Assembly (NCBI GenBank): GCA_021202275.1
Contig: JAJQDI010000031.1
Location: forward strand, 124,001 to 188,000
DNA from: Bacteroides sp.
Lineage (GTDB): Bacteria; Bacteroidota; Bacteroidia; Bacteroidales; Bacteroidaceae
Length of the DNA: 64,000 bases
Direction of reading: 5' to 3'
Shown piece by piece: positions 55,601-64,000 of this stretch. The notes below the pieces were generated by a model, which made no database searches, was not told the DNA's origin, and was given only the letters and a program-made list of their open reading frames with translations. Numbering within the stretch: the stretch's first letter is position 1; each line of letters opens with the position of its first letter. The translations under genes and the position numbers were made by a program.

Positions 55601-55775
55601 TGTACCCATCCACAAAAAGATCATAGAGAAACTGAGGGTATATGTTTCGGGAGATGATGTGTGGGAACACTCTAAAGTACTTAAGGTATTTGACCCGGAA
55701 TCGCCCAACGACGCGAGTTCGCAAATGTATCCTTTCTTCCGTACCGTGACATTCGGAGTGAATCTAACTTTCTAA
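52692..55775 (+). CDS. SusC-type TonB-dependent glycan transporter
   Basis: 1027 residues. Signal peptide LLFLLSANLHAQ, carboxypeptidase-like domain (QISGQVVDERTQEPLIGVSV), TonB-box region (LQEIVIVGYGTQKK), plug (LNPSDIETVTVLKDAAAASIYGAKAAAGVV) and a 22-strand barrel ending VTFGVNLTF. Imports oligosaccharides across the outer membrane with its SusD partner 12 bases downstream. An ATG at 52664 with one A fewer in its A7 run would extend the start in frame (MKKDRFLQKMTRRL), so the true start is uncertain. Confidence 0.95.
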   Translation: MTRRLFWCGLLFLLSANLHAQSTTQISGQVVDERTQEPLIGVSVLEKGTTNGVISDMDGNYSLQVHPQATIIFSYVGYVTQELKVSQAQGNIVLKEDAQTLQEIVIVGYGTQKKVNLTGAVAQVDGDKLAARTSANLLGSLQGELPGVTITRSSGKPGDEGYSLNVRGKTSVNNTSTLVLIDRIEGDMTLLNPSDIETVTVLKDAAAASIYGAKAAAGVVLVTTKKGQEGKVRINYNGYYAISTPGNMPKRLNSWEEQIINDIARLNASGNAEYTEEQVEWLKNPNFNYRPNISGQDRWDYYDNVNYIKEGTNRTSSMQSHSVSISGGSRQLNYLASAGYYKRNGILRYGPDGNERYNLRFNLNSEVNKYVSLSFNASYNGSFVEENSAGTGLILDKLYRIRTRQPIYTPDEDTTSNPYNGDLQVNPIDMMKNAGITKKDYEAFNGKGEIIIKDLVPGLVINASVARKQDYYSYYSEKRTIKWYGRTEDTVRDQINASNSLTKTKNGAYHNTYEARATYEFSLANAHNFKVLAGTQFEEYRKDEMSATVNGLLKNDFFSLNYPGGENPYTASDKVETWAMMSYFGRLNYNFKERYLFEANIRYDGSSRLDPDHRWKAFPSFSAGWRISEEPFFKEKVDLFDNLKLRASWGQLGNGAVLDFYDYIALISKGNQLAFNDELNNYFWQDKLASKSKTWETIETFDIGLDLGLLNNRLNITADYFVKRNKDMLSTLPQPHILGIGTSASNIGELKTWGWEIDIKWRDRIGQVDYWAGFSLADDQNKLVKYQGENTIREGVVSTLEGYALNTIWGYKTDGYFTSREEYEAYGVEQFNHAKVQAGDIKYLDLDGSGKIDAGEGTPENPGDLVYLGTTDPRYSYGISLGAAWKGFDLSLFFQGMGKRSFLIKTETLAPMLNTYNLPWSIHQDYWTEDNPNAFWPRLYQSNDYNYKASDKWVQNARYVRLKNIQLGYNVPIHKKIIEKLRVYVSGDDVWEHSKVLKVFDPESPNDASSQMYPFFRTVTFGVNLTF

Positions 55776-55787
55776 AATGGGATTATC

Positions 55788-57425
55788 ATGAAAAAAATAT
55801 ATTATCCGATCTTTGCAAGCGTCATGCTTTTCCTGATTGCCGGATGCGATCTGGACAGATATCCGGAGACCACGCTGGCCGATACCAACTTCTGGAAATC
55901 GGAATCCGACCTGAAAGGGGCATGCAACCGTCTCTACAACCTGCTGGCGGGTTTTGAGATCGACACCCGCGCAGACGACCTCTACAACGGCAACAACGAC
56001 ATCAGTAGCGGAAACCGCACCGTACCCAATGAGAGCGGCAACTGGACAGACCCTTACTACCGCATACAGACAGCCAATATCATCCTGGAGAAAAGCGCGG
56101 ATATGGAGCTGAGCGAAGAGGTACTCAACCGCTACCACGCGGAAGCGCGCTTCTTCCGGGCCTACCACTATTTTGACCTGGTGAAAAAATACGGAGATGT
56201 ACCTCTGGTACTGAAAGCGTTCCAGGATATCAACGACCCAGACATCAAAATGGGACGTTCACCCCGGGCCGATGTCCTGGAACAGATGTACAAAGACCTG
56301 GACTTTGCTGCGGAATGGTTGCCTGTGCACGACCAGCTCAAGAGCAACGAGTGGGGCCGGGTGACACGCAGTTCGGCACTGGCCCTGAAAGCCCGGGTAG
56401 GACTCTACGAAGGTACCCGCTCCAAATTCCACAACTACGGTACCCCGGAGACCCACCTGCAGATCGCGGTCAAAGCCGCGGAAGAGACCATGCAGGAAGG
56501 ACATATCCTGTATGGAAACTATGAAAGTCTTTTCCTGTACGACGGACAAGGAGCAGACAACAAGGAGAATATCTTTGTGAAAATCTACGGAAAAACCTCT
56601 TCCGGTGCCAACATACAGACACACAACAACTCCCGTGATCTGGAAAACCGGTATGCCCCTACACGTAACCTGATCGATATCTATCTGTGTGCAGACGGGC
56701 TTCCGTATGGCATCTCTCCGCTGGTACCGACCAACGAGAGCCGCTACAACGAGGTGCTGGAAAACCGCGATCCCCGGCTCAACATGACCGTTTACAGTCT
56801 GGGAGAAGAGGCTTACAAAGGGATCTTCTCACAAGCCTACGCGTTCGGACGTACGGCCTACATCATGAAAAAAGGTTTTATCATGGAAGACTGGAACCAT
56901 AACTCGGGTGCGGTGGTAGACAAAATACTGATCCGCTATGCGGAAGTATTGCTGACGTACGCCGAAGCCAGATACGAACTCAACGGCTCTATCTCCGATG
57001 CCGACCTGGAACGGACCATCAACGCACTCAGGCAACGGGCCGGACTTACCGTGAAACTGACCAACGACTTTGTGAACCGCAACCAACTGGATATGCGGGA
57101 AGAGATCCGGCGCGAACGCACGGTGGAACTGGCCGGAGAAGGCTTCCGCTACGACGACCTGATCCGCTGGAAAACCGCCGAGGAGGTATTGCCCCGGGCC
57201 ATCTACGGTGCCAAGTATATCGAAGAAGACTGGGGAAGTACTTCCAAAGAGACCGTACAGAGCCTGCTCAATGAGAACGACCGCCTGGTGATGCAGCTGG
57301 CCCGTGACCGCAGGTTCGACGCCCGGCGCGACTACCTCTATCCGGTACCTCTGAATGAGATCTCCCTGAGCGGAGGCAATGTGACACAGAACCCTTATTG
57401 GTCATCTAATACTGAAGAAGAATGA
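55788..57425 (+). CDS. SusD/RagB-family glycan-binding lipoprotein
   Basis: 545 residues. Lipobox FLIAGC near residue 20; the N-terminal motif YPETTLADTNFWKSESDLKGA and TPR-like helices with YHAEARFFRAYHYFDLVKKYGDVPLV, then RERTVELAGEGFRYDDLIRWK and a FDARRDYLYPVPLNE end typical of SusD. Sits on the barrel of the SusC partner as a lid and binds the polysaccharide. Overlaps the next gene by four bases (ATGA). Confidence 0.96.
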   Translation: MKKIYYPIFASVMLFLIAGCDLDRYPETTLADTNFWKSESDLKGACNRLYNLLAGFEIDTRADDLYNGNNDISSGNRTVPNESGNWTDPYYRIQTANIILEKSADMELSEEVLNRYHAEARFFRAYHYFDLVKKYGDVPLVLKAFQDINDPDIKMGRSPRADVLEQMYKDLDFAAEWLPVHDQLKSNEWGRVTRSSALALKARVGLYEGTRSKFHNYGTPETHLQIAVKAAEETMQEGHILYGNYESLFLYDGQGADNKENIFVKIYGKTSSGANIQTHNNSRDLENRYAPTRNLIDIYLCADGLPYGISPLVPTNESRYNEVLENRDPRLNMTVYSLGEEAYKGIFSQAYAFGRTAYIMKKGFIMEDWNHNSGAVVDKILIRYAEVLLTYAEARYELNGSISDADLERTINALRQRAGLTVKLTNDFVNRNQLDMREEIRRERTVELAGEGFRYDDLIRWKTAEEVLPRAIYGAKYIEEDWGSTSKETVQSLLNENDRLVMQLARDRRFDARRDYLYPVPLNEISLSGGNVTQNPYWSSNTEEE

Positions 57426-57976
57426 AAACAAAACTGAGTATAGCCCTTGTGGCCCTTTGTGCGTGGATGTTCACTGCCTGTGAACACAGTGGTTATCCCG
57501 ACGGATTGCCCGAATTCGAACACTATTATTACGCAGGGTTCATTCCCTGGAACAACGATACAGTGACGGTGGAAAGGGATGAAACGGAACTGATCAAACT
57601 CCCTGTACAATTCCACTGCGAGTATATACGCAAGTACGATGTACAGGTCCGGTACTTCCTGAAAACCTCCGGCATTGACCATCCGGCCCGGGAAGGGGTA
57701 GACTTTGAGATCGTAGACAGGAATGGGAACAAGATATCGGCTGCTTCCGAGGGTGTATATGAAATGACCTTCCCGGAAGCCCGCAAAGGCTACGATACGA
57801 TCTATGTGAAACCTCTTGCTGTGAACGCAACGGACACACGGGTGATCCGTATCGAACTGTGCGAAGGAGACAACATCAATGCTTCGGAAAGTGAGAGCCG
57901 TATCAACCATGTGACAAAGGACTATACCGTAGCTACCTTCACACAGGCCTATTGTCGTCCTCTTAAATTCAACTAA
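57422..57976 (+). CDS. DUF4843 surface lipoprotein
   Basis: 184 residues. Lipobox CAWMFTAC near residue 20. Compact beta-sandwich-like body with LPVQFHCEYIRKYDVQVRY, IDHPAREGVDF and YEMTFPEARKGYDTIYVKP. DUF4843 proteins often follow susD genes and probably help in surface binding. Third gene of the SusC-SusD transcript. A hairpin at 58026-58066 lies after it. Confidence 0.8.
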   Translation: MKTKLSIALVALCAWMFTACEHSGYPDGLPEFEHYYYAGFIPWNNDTVTVERDETELIKLPVQFHCEYIRKYDVQVRYFLKTSGIDHPAREGVDFEIVDRNGNKISAASEGVYEMTFPEARKGYDTIYVKPLAVNATDTRVIRIELCEGDNINASESESRINHVTKDYTVATFTQAYCRPLKFN

Positions 57977-58025
57977 ATAGTTTTCAATAGTTTCCATAAG
58001 CGAATGAGATTGTAATAGGAAGAAG

Positions 58026-58066
58026 GAAGCAGATCCGGCCGGAACCTACGGATCGGATCTGCATTC
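58026..58066. terminator. Hairpin between the SusCD unit and the GH2 gene
   Basis: GGAAGCAGATCC (58026-) pairs with GGATCTGCATTCC (58055-) with a loop of about 18 bases. No T run follows; could slow or partly end transcription before GH2. Confidence 0.45.
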
Positions 58067-58295
58067 CTTACATCTGGTTTATGGATCCGGCTGGCCTTAT
58101 CTTCCGGAGTTCCCCAAAAACACGATACAGGCCCCAGAGAAAACAAGTGGGAAAACGGCAACAGAAGGAGCAACCGACACCGTAATAAAATAGAAGAAGT
58201 AAGATATCGGTTTTTCTTAACTAAGAAAATACTGCTTCCCGCGCGGATTCTCAAACAGGATTTCGTACTTTTAATCTCATTTATTCGCATACACC

Positions 58296-60954
58296 ATGAA
58301 AAGAATGGACCTACGGATCACAGGCAGACCACTGAGCCTGCTTCTTTGGCTACTACTCCCCTGGGCATCTCTGTGCGCCCAACGGGAAGTCTCTACCTTC
58401 AACGACGGCTGGAAATTCCTGCGGAGCGATGCCGCGGAAGTAATGAATGTGTCTTACGACGACAGCGCGTGGGAAAGGATCTCCCTGCCCCACTCCTGGA
58501 ACACAGACGCCTATACGGAGAAGGCTTATTACCAGGGAAAAGCCTGGTACCGCAAGCAATTTACCCTGCCTGCCGCTTATCAGGACAAACAACTCTATCT
58601 GAAATTTGAAGCAGCCAGCAAAGCGGCGACGGTCTACATCAACGGACAAGAAGTCGGGGAACACCGGGGAGGATATACGGCCTTTACGTTGGATATTACG
58701 CCTTATTGTTCGACTTCGGCCCCCATACGATCGCCGTATGTGTAGACAATTCCCGGCAGGACACCCCCCCATCTCCGGCGATTTTACCTTCTTCGGAGGA
58801 ATATACCGCGACGTCTGGCTCATCGCCGTACCCCGCCAGCATTTTGATCTGCTCAACCTGGGAAGCGACGGGATCTTCCTGCATACGCCTTATGTATCAG
58901 CCGGAAAAGGTACGCTGGCTGTACGTGCGGAGATCCGGAACACAGCACCCACCGGAAAAAAGATCGAACTCCAGCACCGTCTGCTGGCGCCGGACGGAAG
59001 TGTATTGTATACCCTGAGTCGTAAGGTACAGTTGAAAGCCGACGGATCTTATCGGTACGAAGATACATTTCCCGAGGTCCTCTCTCCGTTGTTATGGACA
59101 CCCGAGACACCGCACCTCTATCAGGTAGAAAGCCTGGTGAAAGATGCGAAGACCGGAGAGGTGATGGACCGGCTCTCCCACTATACGGGCTTCCGGTGGT
59201 TCTCTTTCGATGGAAAGGAAGGATTTTTTCTCAACGGCATGCCTTACAAGCTCAACGGTGTTTGCCGTCACCAGGACCAGAAACCCATCGGGCCGGCACT
59301 CTCCGACGAGATGCACCGCCGGGATATGTTGCTCATGAAAGAGATGGGAGCCAACTTCATACGCATCTCCCACTATCCGCAGGACCCAGCCATACTGGAA
59401 CAGTGCGACAAACTCGGATTGCTTGTCTGGGAAGAGATACCGGTCATAGACATTGTACCGGACACGGAAGGGTACGGAGATGCCTGCGAACAGAACCTGC
59501 GGGAGATGATCCGCCAGCACTACAACCACCCTTCGGTGATCTCTTGGGGATACATGAATGAGATCCTACTGGTGACGCAGCGTCGTTACCAGACCGAAGA
59601 GGAGCTGAAACCAGTACTGGAACGTACGCTGGCCCTGGCCAACCGCCTGGAAAAGGCCCTCAAGGAAGAAGACCCGCACCGGGTGAGCACCATGGCCTTC
59701 CACGGCAGCAACTCCTACAACGAATACGGTCTGGGCGAAATCACAGATGTGGTAGGATGGAATCTCTATCAGGGATGGTACGGCGGGGAGTTCAGCGGCT
59801 TCGACCGCTTCCTGGCCGAACAGCACCAACGCCATCCCGATCATCCGATCATCGTCAGCGAATACGGAGCCAACTCCGACCGCAGGGTACACTCCTTAGA
59901 GCCCCGACGGTTCGACTTCAGCATGGAATACCAGCAACTCTACCTGGAACACTACCTGCCGGTGATCGCGCGGGAACCCTACATCGCGGGAGGTACACAC
60001 TGGAACTTCATCGATTTCTCTTCGGCCTTGCGCGATGAGTCTATGCCCCGGATCAACAGCAAAGGTCTGGTCTATGCCAACCGCACGCCCAAAGATGTAT
60101 ATTACTATTTCCAGGCCATGTTCCGCAAGGATATCCCGGTACTTCACATTGCTTCCCGCGACTGGGACAAACGCTCCGGTATCCGGAGAGATGCGGAAGA
60201 GGTGTGTCAACCCGTGAAGATATATACCAATCTGCCGGAGGTGGAACTGTTTGTAAACGGTGTTTCCATCGGCAGCAAAGAGACAGTCAACTATACAGCA
60301 GTGTTTGATGTTCCTTTCCGCAAGGGAGATAATTTCCTGCGGGCCGTGTCGTCCACACCTACCGGAGCAGCCACGGAAGACGGCATGCAGATCCGGTTCA
60401 CTCCTGTACCGGACCGGCTGACCGCGGAGAACATACGGGATGTGGAACTGGCCATCAACACGGGTAGTCACTGCTTCTACACCGGCGAGGAAAGCGGACT
60501 TACCTGGGTGCCGGACCGACCTTATACGCCCGGTGGATGGGGCTATCTCGAACATCCCGACGCAAAGGTCAAAGAGACGCAGACAGAGATCCGGGGTACC
60601 CTGGACAATCCACTCTTTCAAACCCTGCGGATCCATCCCGGCGGATACAGGTTCGATGTGCCGCCGGGAATGTATGAAGTAGAACTCCTCTTCGCGGATA
60701 TTTTCCGGCAAAGCGAACAGCTTGCCTACCAGCTGGGAGGTGCTTCACAGACCGAAGAGCGGAGCAATGTATTCGATATCCGGATCAATGACCGGTGTGT
60801 AGAGAAAGCCTTTGCTCCTTCACAGGTAGGGGGACACTTCCACGCCCTGCGCAAACGCTATCCGGTCTATTGCGAAGATGGCGAGCTGGAGATCACCCTT
60901 CCCGCAATACAAGGTGTAAGCCTGCTCAATGGCATCAAGATACGTAAACTATAA
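58296..60954 (+). pseudogene. GH2 glycosidase, two single-base losses
   Basis: About 886 residues if repaired. Signal peptide (LLLWLLLPWASLCAQ), sugar-binding domain (WERISLPHSWN, YYQGKAWYRKQFTLP), Ig-like middle, TIM barrel with acid/base Glu in SWGYMNE and nucleophile Glu in IIVSEYG, and a malectin-like C-terminal domain (GGWGYLEHPDAKVKE, PPGMYEVELLFADIFR). After LDITPYC the frame must drop by one near 58709 (FDFGPHTIAVCVDNSRQDTP) and again at a run of seven C (58764-58770) where eight are needed (PPISGDFTFFGGIYRDVW). GH2 members cleave beta-galactosides, glucuronides or mannosides; the malectin domain and locus suggest a uronide-containing glycan. Confidence 0.82.
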
Positions 60955-60976
60955 TTCCTATAAAACCCATCAGAAA

Positions 60977-63310
60977 ATGAAAATCCGTTCTTTTTTCCTG
61001 TATGTAGTGCTGATCGGTATGGCTCTTCCACTGACAGCTCAATCTATCTGGAACCGTTCTCACCTGGAGCAGGTGAAAGCCTCTGTGACTGCTCCTGCCT
61101 ACGCGGCGTCTTACGAAGCACTGACCCAGGAGGCCGATAAGCTGCTGGATGTACAACCTCTTTCGGTAATGATGAAAGAGAAAGCACCGGCCAGCGGCAA
61201 CAAACACGATTACATGAGCCAGGCGCGCTACTACTGGCCCGATCCTTCCCGGCCCGACGGCAGACCCTATGTAGAGCGGGACGGTCTGTCCAACCCGGAG
61301 CTGGAAAAGCTGGACCGGGTACGCCTGGGACAAACAGCCGACCGGGTGATCACGCTTTCCCTGGCCCGGTATTTCAGCGGAGAGGAGAAATACGCCGATA
61401 AAGCCACGGAACTGCTGCGGGTATGGTTTCTCAACAAAGACACTCGCATGAATCCCCACCTTACCTACGCGCAGGTGGCACCGGGACACAACAACGACCT
61501 GGGTCGTTGCTACGGCGTACTCGATGCCTACTCTTTTGTAGAAATGCTGGATGCCGTGCAACTGCTGGAAGATTCAAAGTCTTTCACCTCGTCCGACGCG
61601 CGCCAGCTGAAAGCCTGGTTCGGGAAACTACTCGACTGGATGCTTACCAGTGAACAGGGAATAGACGAAGGCAGACAGGCCAACAACCACAGTACCGCCT
61701 ACGATGCCCAGCTCATAGCCTATGCCCTCTATACAGGTAAAAAGGAGGTGGCCACACGCGTACTGAACGAATTTCCGGAAAAAAGGATCTTCACCCAGAT
61801 CGAACCGGATGGCCGCCAGCCTCACGAACTCCGGCGGACGCTGGCCTTCGGCTACTCGCAGTACAACCTGAGACACATGATCGATATCTTCGAAATGGGA
61901 CATAAGATCGGCGTTTCTATCGAAAACTCCGTTTCCACCGACGGACGGAGTTTCTACAAAGCCATGGATTTCCTGGCACAGTATATGGGCAAAGAGGTGA
62001 GCGACTGGCCCTACAGGCAGATCAGCGACTGGGACGGCAAGCAACAGGAGTTTGCTCAGGACCTGTACCGGACCTGGCTCTTCACTCCCGACCGGAAAGA
62101 TTATCTGCGTCTCTACCGGCAAAACCGCCGGATCCACCGCGAAGACCGCTTCTACCTGCTCTATTTCCAACCTACCGCCGTAGATCATGCGTTTGCCTTT
62201 GCCGATGTGCAGTTGCGGCTGGCTATGAAAAGTACCGGGCAGGCCAAAAAGGAATATACAGGCAACAAGCGACTGGTAGAGCCTCGCAGCATAGAGAAAG
62301 ACGGTAGCCTGCGCCTGATCGGTGCGCACGACTGGTGTTCCGGGTTCTTCCCGGGTTCGCTGTGGCACATGTATGCCTATAGCAACGAAAATACATGGCG
62401 CGAACAGGCGGTAACGTATACCTGGCCACTGGAAGAGGTAAAATGGCACCGGGGTACCCACGACCTTGGATTCATGGTTTACTGCTCTTTCGGAAAGGCC
62501 TATGAACTCACCGGCGAGCAATCGTACCGCGATGTGGTGATGCAGGCTGCCAGAACACTCAGTACACGCTACAACGACCAGGTGAAAGCGATACGTTCCT
62601 GGGACTTCAACCGTCAGGTATGGCAATACCCGGTGATCATAGATAATATGCTCAATCTGGAGATGCTCTTCCGCGCCACACAGATCTCCGGCGACTCTGC
62701 TTTCTACCACATCGCCGTGAACCATGCGAATACTACAATGAAACACCATTTCCGGAACGACTATTCTTCCTACCATGTGGTAGACTACGATCCGCTCACT
62801 GGGGAGGTACGTCTGAAAGGTACCCATCAGGGACATGCCGATGATTCTTTCTGGAGCCGTGGCCAGGCCTGGGGAATGTATGGATATACCATGTGCTACC
62901 GATTCACCGGAGACCCGGCCTATCTGCGTCAGGCAGAAGCGATCACCGATTTCTTCTACGGCCTCCCGGATATGCCCGCCGATCAGGTACCTTACTGGGA
63001 CATGAAAGACCCGCATATACCCAATGCTCCCCGGGATGCCTCGGCAGCAGCGATCTTTGCTTCCGGTCTGTACGAACTTTCGACCTATGTGACCGGAGAG
63101 AAAGCGACCCGCTACCGCAAACTGGCCGATACCCTTGTAGAGAACCTGTCCAAGGACTATCAGACAGAACCGGGAACTAATTATGGATTCCTTTTGCTCC
63201 ATTCTACCGGACATCATCCGGGTGGAGACGAGATCGATGTACCGATTGTATATGCCGATTATTACTACCTGGAAGCACTGAGCCGCAAAGAGTGTATGGA
63301 TATGAAATAA
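60977..63310 (+). CDS. Fusion of alginate-lyase-superfamily polysaccharide lyase and GH88 hydrolase
   Basis: 777 residues from the ATG at 60977, signal peptide MKIRSFFLYVVLIGMALPLT. Residues about 25-395 are an alginate-lyase-type (alpha/alpha)n barrel: HDYMSQARYYWPDPSRPDG, AQVAPGHNNDLGRCYG, ANNHSTAYDAQ (about 236) and RRTLAFGYSQYNLRHM carry the Asn/His and Tyr expected of PF05426 lyases; PL38 is the closest family I can think of. Residues about 400-775 are GH88: WCSGFFPGSLWHMY (about 451), HDLGFMVY (about 494) and VIIDNMLNLEML (about 553) supply both catalytic Asp, then RGQAWGMYGY and EIDVPIVYADYYYLEAL. The lyase would create an unsaturated uronyl end that the second half removes. Last gene of the locus, 22 bases after GH2. 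Confidence 0.9.
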   Translation: MKIRSFFLYVVLIGMALPLTAQSIWNRSHLEQVKASVTAPAYAASYEALTQEADKLLDVQPLSVMMKEKAPASGNKHDYMSQARYYWPDPSRPDGRPYVERDGLSNPELEKLDRVRLGQTADRVITLSLARYFSGEEKYADKATELLRVWFLNKDTRMNPHLTYAQVAPGHNNDLGRCYGVLDAYSFVEMLDAVQLLEDSKSFTSSDARQLKAWFGKLLDWMLTSEQGIDEGRQANNHSTAYDAQLIAYALYTGKKEVATRVLNEFPEKRIFTQIEPDGRQPHELRRTLAFGYSQYNLRHMIDIFEMGHKIGVSIENSVSTDGRSFYKAMDFLAQYMGKEVSDWPYRQISDWDGKQQEFAQDLYRTWLFTPDRKDYLRLYRQNRRIHREDRFYLLYFQPTAVDHAFAFADVQLRLAMKSTGQAKKEYTGNKRLVEPRSIEKDGSLRLIGAHDWCSGFFPGSLWHMYAYSNENTWREQAVTYTWPLEEVKWHRGTHDLGFMVYCSFGKAYELTGEQSYRDVVMQAARTLSTRYNDQVKAIRSWDFNRQVWQYPVIIDNMLNLEMLFRATQISGDSAFYHIAVNHANTTMKHHFRNDYSSYHVVDYDPLTGEVRLKGTHQGHADDSFWSRGQAWGMYGYTMCYRFTGDPAYLRQAEAITDFFYGLPDMPADQVPYWDMKDPHIPNAPRDASAAAIFASGLYELSTYVTGEKATRYRKLADTLVENLSKDYQTEPGTNYGFLLLHSTGHHPGGDEIDVPIVYADYYYLEALSRKECMDMK

Positions 63311-63349
63311 GATTTTTCTATTTAGAATTTTCAGGTTTCTTACCTTCAC

Positions 63350-63412
63350 GCCTTCACACTTAAGAGCAAAAATTTGATTATAAACGCCTTACGTGTGAAG
63401 GCAGTTTGTTTT
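63350..63412 (+). terminator. Terminator after the polysaccharide locus
   Basis: GCCTTCACAC (63350-63359) and GTGTGAAGGC (63393-63402) form a perfect 10-bp stem with a 33-base loop; TTTGTTTTTT follows. A third related TTTCACGCCTTCACAG lies at 63431. Confidence 0.65.
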
Positions 63413-63648
63413 TTACGCTTTCACCCTGCTTTCACGCCTTCACAGAAAACAGTGGGTCCAAACACAATATTCAATTAGTTATCAATGAATTAATTCAAAC
63501 AAATAGCTAAATGTATATACCATTCCCTTTTCCGGAATGGTTTATCAGAGAAAGATACCCGGTCTCTTTCAGGTAAAGTGAAGAAAAATACCGCTGAATG
63601 GCTCTCCACACAAAGGAAACCATCTGCACACATACAGATATCTCCCTG

Positions 63649-63731
63649 ATCCCACGACGTGGGACTTTTTGTTTCACGGCGTGGAACGTATCGTTTTACG
63701 CCGTGGGACGATACGTTCCACAACGTGGGAC
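63649..63731. repeat. Four palindromes at exact 22-bp period
   Basis: ATCCCACGACGTGGGAC (63649), GTTTCACGGCGTGGAAC (63671), GTTTTACGCCGTGGGAC (63693) and GTTCCACAACGTGGGAC (63715). Each 17-mer is palindromic around CACGNCGTG; spacers are GTATC and GATAC between units 2-3 and 3-4, adding an inverted layer. Confidence 0.75.
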
Positions 63732-64000
63732 CACCAGGATACCAGGGACCAGACAATACCATACCCTGCAAAGAACATACGGATACAATAGAGTCTACAC
63801 ATGCACAGGACACTCCCATCAAGTCTTACCCCACCAGGTCTGTCGGTTACTCCTCTTAGAGTGTACGCTGTAAGTTCTTCTCTATCGTATATAGCTTCGT
63901 GTTTTACTATTCGCTTACTACATCGGTCACTGATTCGGAAATCAGGAACGGTATGCTTTCTATCAAACTGATTTTCAACCAAAGGGATAAAGAACCATCT
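63732..64000. other. Window end, nothing recognised
   Basis: No gene or further repeat seen. Short open frames on both strands here lack support. Confidence 0.4.

Overview
This window is chromosomal DNA of a Bacteroidales bacterium. The evidence is paired SusC/SusD genes, SusR-like and DUF3836/DUF4348/DUF2851/DUF3108 families, promoters of the TTTG-N19-TAnnTTTG type, weak ribosome binding sites, and the gene order dapB - signal peptidase I - signal peptidase I paralogue - WbqC. A gut member of the Parabacteroides/Tannerellaceae-Bacteroides range fits best; that placement is inference from gene content, not from a marker gene.

Layout. 1-5.5 kb: SNF2 helicase (5' end outside the window), a small lipoprotein and cysS. 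5.5-9.6 kb: a gene-poor kilobase, then two DUF3836 secreted proteins on either side of an orphan sensor kinase; both DUF3836 promoters carry the same 11-bp-phased TTAACC-type repeats. 9.8-12.6 kb: a sulfatase/GH88 operon, the sulfatase broken by two homopolymer indels. 12.9-16.1 kb: thioesterase, DUF3108 protein, Ig-like lipoprotein. 16.5-23.0 kb: a three-gene RND efflux operon ending in an LpxA-like acyltransferase. 23.1-30.3 kb: a ribosomal-peptide (RiPP) island with one intact and two damaged Cys-rich precursors, a radical SAM/SPASM maturase, a C39-peptidase ABC exporter and an outer-membrane barrel protein. 30.8-34 kb: carbohydrate-binding protein, sugar-kinase-like protein, dihydrouridine synthase. 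34-43 kb: accessory stretch with a probable small RNA, a phased 22-bp repeat array before an HU-like gene, an 84-bp tandem array, a 120-bp MITE-like element, an MNT-HEPN fusion, hipBA with a clear operator, a DUF4348 pair and a frameshifted DUF2851 gene. 43.8-49.4 kb: dapB, lepB, a signal peptidase paralogue lacking both catalytic residues, WbqC protein, a two-DTG aspartic protease lipoprotein. 49.5-63.3 kb: a polysaccharide utilization locus (SusR-like regulator, SusC, SusD, DUF4843, GH2, and a fused polysaccharide lyase-GH88 enzyme).

How genes work together. The final locus should bind, cut and import a uronic-acid-containing polysaccharide; the lyase half of the last enzyme would make unsaturated uronyl ends and its GH88 half would remove them. 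The sulfatase/GH88 operon at 10-12.6 kb carries a second GH88 and suggests sulfated uronides. In the peptide island the maturase, exporter and leader-bearing precursors form a complete make-and-export set.

Two cautions. Many genes (sulfatase twice, ABC exporter, DUF2851, GH2 twice, SusR-like regulator, possibly SusC and an unknown gene at 35.4-36.0 kb) are broken by one-base indels, mostly in runs of C/G or A/T of about seven or eight; this may be sequencing error, slippage variation or decay, and raw reads would decide. Family names are by motif recognition; no database search was possible.
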